NCBI GenBank assembly: GCA_012519555.1
Contig: JAAYPY010000105.1
Coordinates: 1 to 35,503, forward strand
DNA length: 35,503 nt
Source: Tissierellia bacterium
GTDB taxonomy: Bacteria > Bacillota > Clostridia > Tissierellales > Sedimentibacteraceae
Direction: 5' to 3'
Both the position numbers and the translations under genes were made by a program. Numbering within the stretch: the first letter of the stretch is position 1; every line of letters begins with the position of its first letter. This document shows positions 15,568 through 23,714 of this stretch, piece by piece. A model generated the notes under the pieces. It searched no databases. It was not told where the DNA came from and was given only the letters and a program-made list of their open reading frames with translations.

Positions 15568-16743
15568 ATGAAGTATTATGATTTAAATGATGACATCAAC
15601 AAGGAAGGATTGTCAATTATAGCTGAAGGACAAAATGAGAAGATGGCTGCCTTAGGTCAGCTTTCCGGAGGAATAGCCCATGACTATAATAATCATCTTA
15701 TGAGTATAATCGGCAATGCCACTATGATAAAGAAAACTAATGAGCTGGACAAGATTTATGATTATGCGGAAAGAATAATTCATATTTCACAAAGTGCTGC
15801 AGAGCTCACAAAAAAAATTCTTATGTTTTCCAAGAAAAAAAGCAGTATAAATCGACCGGTAAATTTAAAAAGGATAATGGATAACACATATAAAATGATG
15901 GAATTCATACTCAGCAAGGAAATTGACTTGATATACAGCTATGATGCCAATGATGAAGTTATAGTGGGAGACGAGTCCCAGCTTGAAAGTATGTTAGTGA
16001 ACATAATATTAAATTCAAAGGATGCAATTAAAAATAACGGTATAATTAAAATAGGTACCAAGGATACAGTAGTTTATTCCGAAATGGCTTTGAGCCACGA
16101 TGAAAGAATCCAGCCCGGGGAATACATTCAAATTTATGTAGAGGATAACGGTTCAGGAATAGATGATGATATGTTGCAAAGAATTTTTGAACCATATTTC
16201 TCTACAAAAACTAAAACAAATGGAACAGGTTTAGGTTTATCCGTAGTATTCGGAACGGTGAAATCCCATAGTGGTTATCTTAATGTTATTAGCAAACCCG
16301 GAGATGGGACAAGGTTTGAAATATTTATTCCTATTCTTAAAAAATACTGTATACCCGACAACAGGAAAATAACTGAAGATAAGAACAATAATGTCATGCT
16401 GGTTGATGATGATATAAATGTTTTAGATGTAGAAGCTGAAATGTTGGAGGATTTAGGCTATGATGTAGTAAAATTTAATGTCCCTATTGAAGCATTAAAA
16501 TACTATCAAGAAAGATACAAAGAAATATCCTTTTCTGTAGTGGATATAATAATGCCCGGAATGAACGGGAAAGAACTTTTTGAAAAAATGGAACTTATAA
16601 ATAAAGAGGCAGTTGTAGTTTTTATAACCGGTTTTGCACAGCAGGCAGAGTATGAAGAATTAATGAAGCGAGGACTTTTGGTTATTGAAAAACCATTTAC
16701 ATATGAGGTGCTGTCAGAAAAAATTGCTAAATTGTATCTATAA
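15568..16743 (+). CDS. Soluble hybrid histidine kinase with C-terminal receiver
   Basis: The protein has 391 residues and no membrane segment or sensor domain. A dimerisation/phosphoacceptor helix starts at about residue 24, with H38 in 'SGGIAHDYNNHL'. The ATPase domain has the N box 'NIILNSKDAIKNNG', the G1 box 'VEDNGSGID', the F box 'IFEPYFSTK' and the G2 box 'GTGLGLSVV'. A receiver domain occupies about 270-391 with the acidic pair in 'MLVDDDI', the phosphoacceptor Asp in 'VVDIIMPGMNG', the Thr in 'FITGFA' and the Lys in 'IEKPF'. Both halves look active. With only about 24 residues before the kinase core, the signal must come from a partner or from phosphoryl flow. Partner regulators are not encoded nearby. 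The ATG has AAAGGGGG upstream. Confidence 0.9.
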   Translation: MKYYDLNDDINKEGLSIIAEGQNEKMAALGQLSGGIAHDYNNHLMSIIGNATMIKKTNELDKIYDYAERIIHISQSAAELTKKILMFSKKKSSINRPVNLKRIMDNTYKMMEFILSKEIDLIYSYDANDEVIVGDESQLESMLVNIILNSKDAIKNNGIIKIGTKDTVVYSEMALSHDERIQPGEYIQIYVEDNGSGIDDDMLQRIFEPYFSTKTKTNGTGLGLSVVFGTVKSHSGYLNVISKPGDGTRFEIFIPILKKYCIPDNRKITEDKNNNVMLVDDDINVLDVEAEMLEDLGYDVVKFNVPIEALKYYQERYKEISFSVVDIIMPGMNGKELFEKMELINKEAVVVFITGFAQQAEYEELMKRGLLVIEKPFTYEVLSEKIAKLYL

Positions 16744-16764
16744 GCTTAAAAACAATGTGTTATC

Positions 16765-16790
16765 AGTCCATATAATGGGCTTTTTTTTTC
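16765..16790 (+). terminator. Terminator after the hybrid kinase
   Basis: AGTCCA pairs with TGGGCT through one T-G pair around the loop TATAA, followed by a run of T residues. Confidence 0.75.
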
Positions 16791-16854
16791 GTTTAACTGC
16801 AAGGTTTGCATCTTCATTGTTAAGATAATTTAATAATAAAGGAATCATATTCTT

Positions 16855-16882
16855 TTGACAATTAATAATTTTTTGATAGAAT
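16855..16882 (+). promoter_or_regulatory. Promoter of the PRPP synthetase gene
   Basis: TTGACA (16855-16860) and TAGAAT (16877-16882) are spaced by 16 bases, 31 bases before the ATG. Confidence 0.65.
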
Positions 16883-16913
16883 GTAACATGATAAGGTTAA
16901 ACAGGAGGAAGAA

Positions 16914-18068
16914 ATGAACATAAACGATTGCGCTTTTGAAGAACCTAATCCATTCGGGAAATTATCTATAATTGCAATGAAGGGATGCGAAGAAATAGCT
17001 GCAAGAATAGACTATTATTTAAAGGTCTGGAGACAGGATGCGAACGGTGTTATATATTCAAACGGTTCAGACTTTAAACACACATTTATATTAGATGCCG
17101 CTTGTCCAAGATTTGGTTCAGGTGAGGCAAAGGGTGTAATAAATGAAACCGTAAGAGGTCACGATATATTCATAATATCAGATGTTTTTAATTACGGAGT
17201 AACTTATAAAATGTATGGCAGGGAAGTGCCCATGAGCCCTGATGATCACTATCAGGACTTAAAAAGAATAATTGCTGCGATGAACGGTAAAGCTAAGCGA
17301 ATAACAGTAATAATGCCCATGCTTTATGAAGGCAGGCAGCATAAGAGAGCCACAAGAGAATCATTGGATTGTGCCTTGGCATTGCAAGAGCTTACATCAA
17401 TGGGAGTCGAAAATATTATTTCTTTTGATATACATGACCCAAGAGTTCAAAATGCAATACCTCTCCATGGTTTTGAAGATTTTCATCCTTATTATCAAAT
17501 GATAAAGTCATTTGTAAGAACAGTACCTGAAGCTAAAATTGACAGGGAACACATGATGATAATATCTCCTGATGAAGGAGGCATGACCAGATGTATTTAT
17601 TATTCATCGGTTATGGAGTTAGATTTAGGAATGTTCTATAAGAGAAGGGATTATTCCGTAATAGTCAGCGGTAAGAATCCTGTGATAGGTCATGAATTTT
17701 TAGGAGGCAATTTAGAAGGAAAAGATGTTATTGTTGTTGATGACATGATTGCTTCAGGAGATTCAATGATTGATGTTGCCGGTAAGCTAAAGGAAAGAAA
17801 AGTAAAAAATGTATATGTGTTTGCATCATTTGGATTATTCACCGAAGGGTTTGAAAAGTTCGATAAAGCGTATCGGGATGGAATAATATCAAGGGTTTTC
17901 ACGACAAACATGATTTATCGAAGACCGGAGTTGTTGGAGAAGCCTTGGTATACTGAAGTGGATATGTCAAAATACATTGCAAATATTATAGACACATTAA
18001 ATTATGATAATTCTTTAAGCGAATTATTAGATCCGGTACAAAAAATCAAAAAGTTGCTTAAAAAGTAG
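16914..18068 (+). CDS. prs: Ribose-phosphate pyrophosphokinase (PRPP synthetase), long clostridial form
   Basis: The enzyme makes PRPP from ribose-5-phosphate and ATP for nucleotide, His and Trp synthesis. The product has 384 residues, about 70 longer than the usual 315. The PRPP-binding signature is clear in 'VIVVDDMIASGDSM' (about 275-288). Other family elements are 'MPMLYEGRQHKRATRESLD', which matches the pyrophosphate and flexible-loop region, 'SFDIHDPRVQNAIP' and 'IISPDEGGMTR'. The extra length lies in the first 100 residues and in a C-terminal extension. The gene is monocistronic, with its own promoter and terminator. A second, standard prs elsewhere in the genome is possible. AGGAGG lies six bases before the ATG. 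Confidence 0.88.
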   Translation: MNINDCAFEEPNPFGKLSIIAMKGCEEIAARIDYYLKVWRQDANGVIYSNGSDFKHTFILDAACPRFGSGEAKGVINETVRGHDIFIISDVFNYGVTYKMYGREVPMSPDDHYQDLKRIIAAMNGKAKRITVIMPMLYEGRQHKRATRESLDCALALQELTSMGVENIISFDIHDPRVQNAIPLHGFEDFHPYYQMIKSFVRTVPEAKIDREHMMIISPDEGGMTRCIYYSSVMELDLGMFYKRRDYSVIVSGKNPVIGHEFLGGNLEGKDVIVVDDMIASGDSMIDVAGKLKERKVKNVYVFASFGLFTEGFEKFDKAYRDGIISRVFTTNMIYRRPELLEKPWYTEVDMSKYIANIIDTLNYDNSLSELLDPVQKIKKLLKK

Positions 18069-18079
18069 TGAATAAATAA

Positions 18080-18103
18080 TGTCTGCTGAGCAGGCATTTT
18101 TTT
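18080..18103 (+). terminator. Terminator after prs
   Basis: TGTCTGC pairs with GCAGGCA (one T-G pair) around the loop TGA, followed by seven T residues. Confidence 0.85.
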
Positions 18104-18126
18104 GCTTTACCTTGAGGTAAAATAAA

Positions 18127-18155
18127 TTGAAATAAATTAGGTTGTATGTTATAAT
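18127..18155 (+). promoter_or_regulatory. Extended -10 promoter of the mreB-like gene
   Basis: TTGAAA (18127-18132) and TATAAT (18150-18155) are spaced by 17 bases. TG at 18147-18148, one base before the -10, forms an extended -10 element. Confidence 0.75.
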
Positions 18156-18211
18156 TTTTTCATTAATATTTTGAGGATAAGCATAATAAGAAAGAAACAT
18201 GGAGGATTAAG

Positions 18212-19243
18212 ATGGGTCTGAGAATGGATATAGGTATTGACCTGGGCACTGCCAGTGTATTAGTTTATATTAAAGGTAAAGGAATAGTAATTAATGAGCC
18301 TTCTGTTGTGGCGATTGATATTAATACAAACAAAATTCTCGAAGTCGGAGAAGAAGCAAGAAAAATGCTTGGGCGTACTCCAGGCAATATCGTAGCGATA
18401 CGACCATTAAGAGATGGAGTTATATCAGATTTCGACATTACAGAAAAAATGTTGAAATATTTTATAAAGAAAGCAGTAGGTAATTCAATAGTAAAGCCAA
18501 GGGTGATAATTTGTGTTCCAAGCGGCGTGACAGAGGTTGAGAAAAGAGCAGTTCTTGAAGCAAGCAATAATGTAGGCGCGAAAAAGACATATTTGATTGA
18601 AGAGCCGGTTGCAGCTGCCATAGGTGCAGGTCTTGACATAACAAAGCCATCCGGTCATATGGTTATTGACATGGGCGGAGGTACAACAGATATTGCGGTT
18701 ATATCTCTTGGAGGTATTGTTGTAAGCAGATCTATAAAGGTTGCCGGTGATAAATGCGATGATGCTATTGTGAGATATGTAAGAAAAAAATACAATGTTA
18801 TGATTGGCTTAAGAAGTGCGGAAGAGATAAAAATAAAAATAGGTACTGCATTTCCGGTGGAAGAAGATAAATTTATGGAAGTAAGAGGCAGAAACTTAGT
18901 TACAGGGCTGCCTGTAAACTTGACAATTTCATCTTCTGATTTGCTTGAAGCCATGGAAGAAACAATTACTGCAATAGCTGATGCCGTACATTCAGTTCTT
19001 GAAAAAACCCCGCCGGAATTAGCTGCTGATATAAGTGAAAAGGGCATAGTTATGACAGGCGGCGGATGTCTTATTCACGGAATGGATAAACTGCTTGAAA
19101 AAAGAACCGGATTGAATGTAACAATAGCAGAGGATGCAGTATCATGTGTTGCCAAAGGAACAGGACAATCCTTGGAGCATATGGATGTTTTAAAAGATGC
19201 TCTGATTACTGAACATATAAAAACAAATTACAATGTAGGATAA
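18212..19243 (+). CDS. MreB/Mbl-type rod-shape actin homologue
   Basis: A 343-residue bacterial actin. The nucleotide phosphate loops are 'IDLGTASVLVY' (8-18) and 'MVIDMGGGTTDIAVISLGG' (about 150-168), and the adenosine motif is 'GIVMTGGGCLIHGMD' near residue 280. 'LIEEPVAAAIGAGLDI' is the connect motif. MreB forms membrane-bound filaments that steer cell-wall elongation. It has its own extended -10 promoter and is not followed by mreC and mreD, so it is more likely an Mbl- or MreBH-like paralogue than the main mreB of an mreBCD operon. Downstream on the same strand come galU and pgcA. The ATG follows GGAGGATTAAG. Confidence 0.92.
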   Translation: MGLRMDIGIDLGTASVLVYIKGKGIVINEPSVVAIDINTNKILEVGEEARKMLGRTPGNIVAIRPLRDGVISDFDITEKMLKYFIKKAVGNSIVKPRVIICVPSGVTEVEKRAVLEASNNVGAKKTYLIEEPVAAAIGAGLDITKPSGHMVIDMGGGTTDIAVISLGGIVVSRSIKVAGDKCDDAIVRYVRKKYNVMIGLRSAEEIKIKIGTAFPVEEDKFMEVRGRNLVTGLPVNLTISSSDLLEAMEETITAIADAVHSVLEKTPPELAADISEKGIVMTGGGCLIHGMDKLLEKRTGLNVTIAEDAVSCVAKGTGQSLEHMDVLKDALITEHIKTNYNVG

Positions 19244-19253
19244 ATAATAATAT

Positions 19254-19310
19254 AGGGACACACCTCTATTGTTAGATATCCTCTGCAGGATAGAATAGGG
19301 GAATGTCCCT
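19254..19310. repeat. GGGACA-type palindromic repeat, copy 2
   Basis: This is the best-formed copy. GGGACA pairs with TGTCCC, then a CA/AA internal loop follows, then CCTCTATT pairs with AATAGGGG (one T-G pair), then an inner TATCCT/AGGATA hairpin with loop CTGC. It lies 11 bases after the mreB stop and 22 bases before the galU start. No T-run follows, so it is not a simple terminator. Confidence 0.8.
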
Positions 19311-19331
19311 AAATCTAGAAAGAGGTTAAAT

Positions 19332-20198
19332 ATGATAGTTAGAAAGGCAGTAATACCTGCGGCAGGGTTGGGCACCAGATTTTTGCCTGCAACGAAAGCA
19401 ATTCCTAAGGAAATGCTGCCCATAGTGGATAAACCGACAATACAATACATAGTAGAGGAAGTTATTGCTTCAGGAATCGAAGATGTATTAATAATTACAG
19501 GAAGAAATAAAGGCTCAATTGAAGAGCATTTTGATAGAGCAGTAGAACTTGAAAATAATTTAGAGAAAAATAATAAAGAAGAACTTCTTGAAGAAATTAA
19601 AAAAATTTCCAAGATGATAAATATTCATACGGTAAGACAAAAAGATCCTTTAGGCTTAGGACACGCAATTTATTGTGCGAAAACCTTTGTTGGCGATGAA
19701 CCTTTTGCAGTGCTCCTAGGCGATGATGTTGTGGATTCAAAAAAGCCCTGTCTTAAACAAATGCTAAAAGTTTTTAATGAATACAATTCTACAATTCTTG
19801 GCGTTCAGCCTGTTGAGTGGGAAAAAGTCCATAAATACGGCATAGTGTCAGGCAAAAAAATTAATGAGAGAATTTATAGTGTGAATGATTTGGTTGAAAA
19901 ACCGGATAAGGATAAGGCACCTACAAATATTGCAATATTAGGCAGGTATATATTAACTCCAAAAATATTCAATATGCTTGAAAATACAAAGGCCGGTGTG
20001 AACGGAGAAATACAACTTACGGACGGCTTGAAGAAACTTTGTAATTTTGAAGACATATATGCGTATATATTTGAGGGCAGAAGGTATGATGTGGGCAGTA
20101 AGTTAGGTTTTCTTGAAGCTACCGTTGACTACGCTCTAAAAAGTGACGAGTTGAGAGAAGGTTTTAAAAAACATTTAAAATCAATTGATTTAGAATAA
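19332..20198 (+). CDS. galU: UTP-glucose-1-phosphate uridylyltransferase
   Basis: The enzyme makes UDP-glucose from glucose-1-phosphate and UTP for glycolipids, wall teichoic acid decoration and polysaccharides. The product has 288 residues, the normal size. The nucleotide-binding signature 'IPAAGLGTRFLPATKAIPKE' lies at 8-27. 'GLGHAIYCAKTFVGDEPFAVLLGDDV' covers the metal and substrate loop (motif quoted in part: LLGDDV), and 'GVNGEIQLTDGL' lies near residue 220. AGAGGTT precedes the ATG. The pgcA gene starts 12 bases after the stop codon, and its product supplies the glucose-1-phosphate substrate. Confidence 0.95.
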   Translation: MIVRKAVIPAAGLGTRFLPATKAIPKEMLPIVDKPTIQYIVEEVIASGIEDVLIITGRNKGSIEEHFDRAVELENNLEKNNKEELLEEIKKISKMINIHTVRQKDPLGLGHAIYCAKTFVGDEPFAVLLGDDVVDSKKPCLKQMLKVFNEYNSTILGVQPVEWEKVHKYGIVSGKKINERIYSVNDLVEKPDKDKAPTNIAILGRYILTPKIFNMLENTKAGVNGEIQLTDGLKKLCNFEDIYAYIFEGRRYDVGSKLGFLEATVDYALKSDELREGFKKHLKSIDLE

Positions 20199-20209
20199 GG
20201 GGTGGGGAC

Positions 20210-21922
20210 ATGTACAATGAAAAATTTGAAATATGGCTTAACAGTCCATATGTAGATGATGAATTAAAAAAAGAATTAAAAGAAATAGAAAAGATAGATT
20301 GTGAAATCGAAGACAGATTCTACAAAGAATTAGAGTTCGGCACCGGAGGCATGAGGGGTAAAATCGGTGCAGGCACAAATCGAATGAACTTGGTTACCGT
20401 TGCAAAAGCAACCCAGGGAATTTCAAATTATTTAATTGAGAAGTATAAAAACGAAAAAATTTCTGCTGCAATTGCTTATGACTCAAGAAACATGTCAAAA
20501 GAATTTGCGGAGAAAACCGCATGTGTTTTTGCAGGAAACAATATAAAAGTATATCTCTTCGACAGCCTCAAGCCCACTCCGGAATTATCCTATGCAGTGA
20601 GGCATTTTAAATGCAAGGCAGGGGTTGTAATTACTGCAAGTCATAATCCTCCGGAATACAACGGCTATAAGGTATATGACGAATTTGGAGGCCAAGTTGT
20701 ACGAGATGCTGATAAAATCATAGAAAAAATCAATGAAGTAAAATTAGAGCACATAAAAACGGCTGAATTCAAGGGAAATACAAAGATTCAAATAATCGGA
20801 GATGATGTTGATAGATCTTACATAAATGAAATAAAAAGCTTAAGCTTAAGAAATGATGTTGACAAGGATATAAGAATTATTTTTACTCCTCTTCATGGTA
20901 CAGGAAATAAGCCGGTAAGAAGAGTCTTGGACGAAATGGGATACAAAAACTTATTTGTTGTCAAGGAACAGGAAAAACCGGATTCGCAATTTTCAACTGT
21001 CAGCTCACCGAACCCTGAAGATCTTAGTTCATTTGAAATAGCTATCGAAAAGGCCAAAGGGTTGAACGGTGATATAATTATAGGCACGGATCCTGATTGT
21101 GACCGTGTCGGAGCAGTGGTAAAACATGAAGGACAATTTGTTCCCTTAAATGGAAATCAAACAGGTGCCTTGCTTTTAAATTATTTGCTTGCTTCTTTGA
21201 ATGAACAAGGAAGAATTCCCGAGAAACCTGCAATTGTAAAAACTGTGGTGACAAGTGAGATTGCAAACTGTATTGCAGATAAATATAAGGTAACAACATT
21301 TGACACCTTGACAGGTTTTAAATATATTGCTGAATTGATGCAGAAATTTGAAGACACAAAAGAATATAATTTCTTGTTTGGATATGAAGAAAGCTACGGC
21401 TATTTGGCGGGAACATTTGTAAGAGATAAAGATGCGGTAATTGCTTCTATGCTCATTTGTGAAATGGCTGCATATTATAAGGGACAAGGTAAGACATTAA
21501 TAGATGTTTTAACTGAAATATATAATGAGCATGGTTATTATATTGAAGAAACTGTTTCATTAGTTTTCTCCGGTGTAGCGGGACAAAGCAAAATGAAAGC
21601 AATTATGGAGCACTTCAGAGAAAATAAACTAAGCTCATTGGCGGGGAAGAAGATACCCACCATAATCGATTATAAAATGAGTATTTCATTAGACCTTATT
21701 AAAGGAACAACCGAAAAAATAAATTATCCGAAATCTGATGTACTTAAGTTTTCTTTTGAAGATGGCTCATGGCTTGTATTGAGACCATCAGGAACAGAAC
21801 CTAAGTTAAAAATATATTTTTCAATAAACGGTGAAAATCAGGATGAATCAAATGAAAGCTTAGAAAGGACCAAAAGCGAGGTATTAAATATAATTGACCG
21901 CATCCAAATAAATATCGGTTAA
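20210..21922 (+). CDS. pgcA: Phosphoglucomutase (alpha-D-phosphohexomutase)
   Basis: The enzyme interconverts glucose-6-phosphate and glucose-1-phosphate. The product has 570 residues, as in the Bacillus PgcA type. The phosphoserine is S144 in 'TASHNPPEYNGYK'. The metal-binding loop is 'GTDPDCDRVG' (about 294-303), the sugar-binding loop 'GYEESYGYLAG' (about 393) and the phosphate-binding loop 'RPSGTEPKLKIY' near the C-terminus. It is cotranscribed with galU. AAGGGGTGGGG precedes the ATG. The next gene starts 28 bases downstream without a visible terminator, so the operon may run on into the transglycosylase gene. Confidence 0.95.
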   Translation: MYNEKFEIWLNSPYVDDELKKELKEIEKIDCEIEDRFYKELEFGTGGMRGKIGAGTNRMNLVTVAKATQGISNYLIEKYKNEKISAAIAYDSRNMSKEFAEKTACVFAGNNIKVYLFDSLKPTPELSYAVRHFKCKAGVVITASHNPPEYNGYKVYDEFGGQVVRDADKIIEKINEVKLEHIKTAEFKGNTKIQIIGDDVDRSYINEIKSLSLRNDVDKDIRIIFTPLHGTGNKPVRRVLDEMGYKNLFVVKEQEKPDSQFSTVSSPNPEDLSSFEIAIEKAKGLNGDIIIGTDPDCDRVGAVVKHEGQFVPLNGNQTGALLLNYLLASLNEQGRIPEKPAIVKTVVTSEIANCIADKYKVTTFDTLTGFKYIAELMQKFEDTKEYNFLFGYEESYGYLAGTFVRDKDAVIASMLICEMAAYYKGQGKTLIDVLTEIYNEHGYYIEETVSLVFSGVAGQSKMKAIMEHFRENKLSSLAGKKIPTIIDYKMSISLDLIKGTTEKINYPKSDVLKFSFEDGSWLVLRPSGTEPKLKIYFSINGENQDESNESLERTKSEVLNIIDRIQINIG

Positions 21923-21950
21923 GAACAAAATATAAGAGGGAGGAATAAAT

Positions 21951-23516
21951 ATGAAAATATTTAAAGCCACTACCCGAAAAGCTATTTCATTAATTTTTAT
22001 TTTTGTATTTATTTTAAACACATTTGCCTATGCCGGAGTTAATCCGACAAGAGAAGAATTAGAGTATATGATTGAAAGGGTTGCCGAAAAAAGAGCAATC
22101 CCTTCCATTCTTTTAAAAGCAATTGCAAGAGTTGAATCTTGTTATGAGCATTACAATAAGGACGGCAGTCCGAAAATAACAGGTACAAGCATTGGTCTCA
22201 TGCAGATAAACAATAGAAGCGGAGGATATGACAGCGAAAAGCTTAAATATGACATTATGTACAATATAGAAGCAGGAGCTGACGTACTTCTTAGTAAATG
22301 GAACATGAGTTCCAATAACAAAGTTTCAAGTGTGGGAAATATGGATCCCAATATTTTGGAAAACTGGTATTTTGCTCTTTGGGCTTATAACGGATGGGTG
22401 GGTAGCAATAATCCGCATACGATTTCATCCTATGCAAAAAAATACACCTATCAACAGTTGGTTTATGATGTTATTGAAAAAGAATATGGCGGAAAAATAC
22501 ACAATATTGATTTTTCATATCTCCCTGCAACAGGAAAACCAAGCCGTTCTCTAGCAGTTCCTACACCACTGTATACCAACAGCGGCGGCATAATACTTTA
22601 TGAAGAGGGGGATTATGTAAGGACCGATGGTCTAAGGGAAAAATTTTATTTGAGGGATGGCCCTGCAGGCAAGTATGTCCATGAAATTTCCTCAAATCAA
22701 TTAGCTCTGATAGGTGAAGGACCCGTACTGCAAAACGGATACTATTGGTACAAGGTATATATTGATGACAATACCGAAGGATGGATAGAAAGAAACTTCC
22801 TCCTTCGAACCGGAGATATTGAATATGGAAGATATGCATTCGAAGATATTTCTTTCCATTGGGCAAGAAAAATAATTATGGAGTTACTTGGCAAGGATAT
22901 TGTCAGTGAAGCGGAATATTTCAATCCTGACAATTATATTACCAAAGAAGAATTCTGTATACTGTTAAGCAAGACATTGGACTATGCCCGGTATGATGAT
23001 GCCCTCAAGTCCTCAGCTGATGAAGAGGAATCCGTGGAATCAGAAACCGATTCCGAAGAGCCATCATCAGAGCCTGAAGAAACATCATTAGAGCCCGAAG
23101 CAACAGAATCTGAGCATGAAGAAATATCATCGAAGCCCGAAGAAACAGCTGATTTCTTGCAAGGTACTGAAAATATTAACCCATGGGCTGTAGAATATGT
23201 AGAAAATGTTTATAAGTTAGGATTAGTAGATGAACTGATTAATCCTCTGGAATATTTAAAGCGAAAAGAAGCAGCAGTATTTATTGCGAATTTATTTGAA
23301 ATTAGTAAAGAATTTTCTTCATTGGATATAAAAACAGTTTTTACGGATATAGAAGATTTGAATGAAGAAGAAATTAAGGCAGTAAAAACAGTATATACCA
23401 ACAGTATCATGTCCGGTAAAAGCTCAGGAATATTCAGCCCAGACTCATTTTTAACCAGGGCAGAGGCTGCCGCAATAATGGCTAAAATATCCAACAGGTT
23501 ATTCTCAGGGCTTTAG
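21951..23516 (+). CDS. SLH-anchored lytic transglycosylase with SH3 domain, copy 1
   Basis: A secreted wall-cleaving protein of 521 residues. A signal peptide ends at AYA (about 28). An SLT (lysozyme-like) domain covers about 35-170, with the catalytic glutamate E62 in 'IARVESCYEHY' and 'SIGLMQINN'. An SH3-like part, about 215-285, is introduced by 'ILYEEGDYVRTDGLREKFYL' and ends 'GWIERNFLL'. SLH-like segments flank a Glu/Ser/Pro linker at about 350-395 made of imperfect SEPEE-type units; the last SLH is 'FSPDSFLTRAEAAAIMAKIS'. The linker suggests a flexible, acidic spacer. It probably trims peptidoglycan at the surface. AGGGAGG precedes the ATG. A paralogue follows directly. Confidence 0.88.
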   Translation: MKIFKATTRKAISLIFIFVFILNTFAYAGVNPTREELEYMIERVAEKRAIPSILLKAIARVESCYEHYNKDGSPKITGTSIGLMQINNRSGGYDSEKLKYDIMYNIEAGADVLLSKWNMSSNNKVSSVGNMDPNILENWYFALWAYNGWVGSNNPHTISSYAKKYTYQQLVYDVIEKEYGGKIHNIDFSYLPATGKPSRSLAVPTPLYTNSGGIILYEEGDYVRTDGLREKFYLRDGPAGKYVHEISSNQLALIGEGPVLQNGYYWYKVYIDDNTEGWIERNFLLRTGDIEYGRYAFEDISFHWARKIIMELLGKDIVSEAEYFNPDNYITKEEFCILLSKTLDYARYDDALKSSADEEESVESETDSEEPSSEPEETSLEPEATESEHEEISSKPEETADFLQGTENINPWAVEYVENVYKLGLVDELINPLEYLKRKEAAVFIANLFEISKEFSSLDIKTVFTDIEDLNEEEIKAVKTVYTNSIMSGKSSGIFSPDSFLTRAEAAAIMAKISNRLFSGL

Positions 23517-23558
23517 TCAGAATGTCAAATTAAGGAGGACACCATGTCCGCTATTTGA

Positions 23559-23592
23559 GATGGTACTTTCTTAAGAAAGTACTATCCTTTTT
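23559..23592 (+). terminator. Terminator between the two transglycosylase genes
   Basis: GATGGTACTTTC and GAAAGTACTATC form a 12-bp stem (one G-T pair) with the loop TTAA, followed by CTTTTT. A four-codon open frame (23544-23558, with AAGGAGG upstream) ends directly at the stem. Confidence 0.85.
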
Positions 23593-23714
23593 ATTATTAG
23601 GTAATTGTATGAACGCTGCACATAACAAAAAATAAGGTATAATTTTCAATAATATGGGAATATTTACATTATCAAACAAGAATCGTTCAGTTTCAGAACA
23701 AAGAGGTGTAAATA

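Noticed and set aside
23039..23145. CRISPR-like repetition
   Set aside because: The repeats are in-frame codons for a Glu/Ser/Pro linker with no spacer structure.
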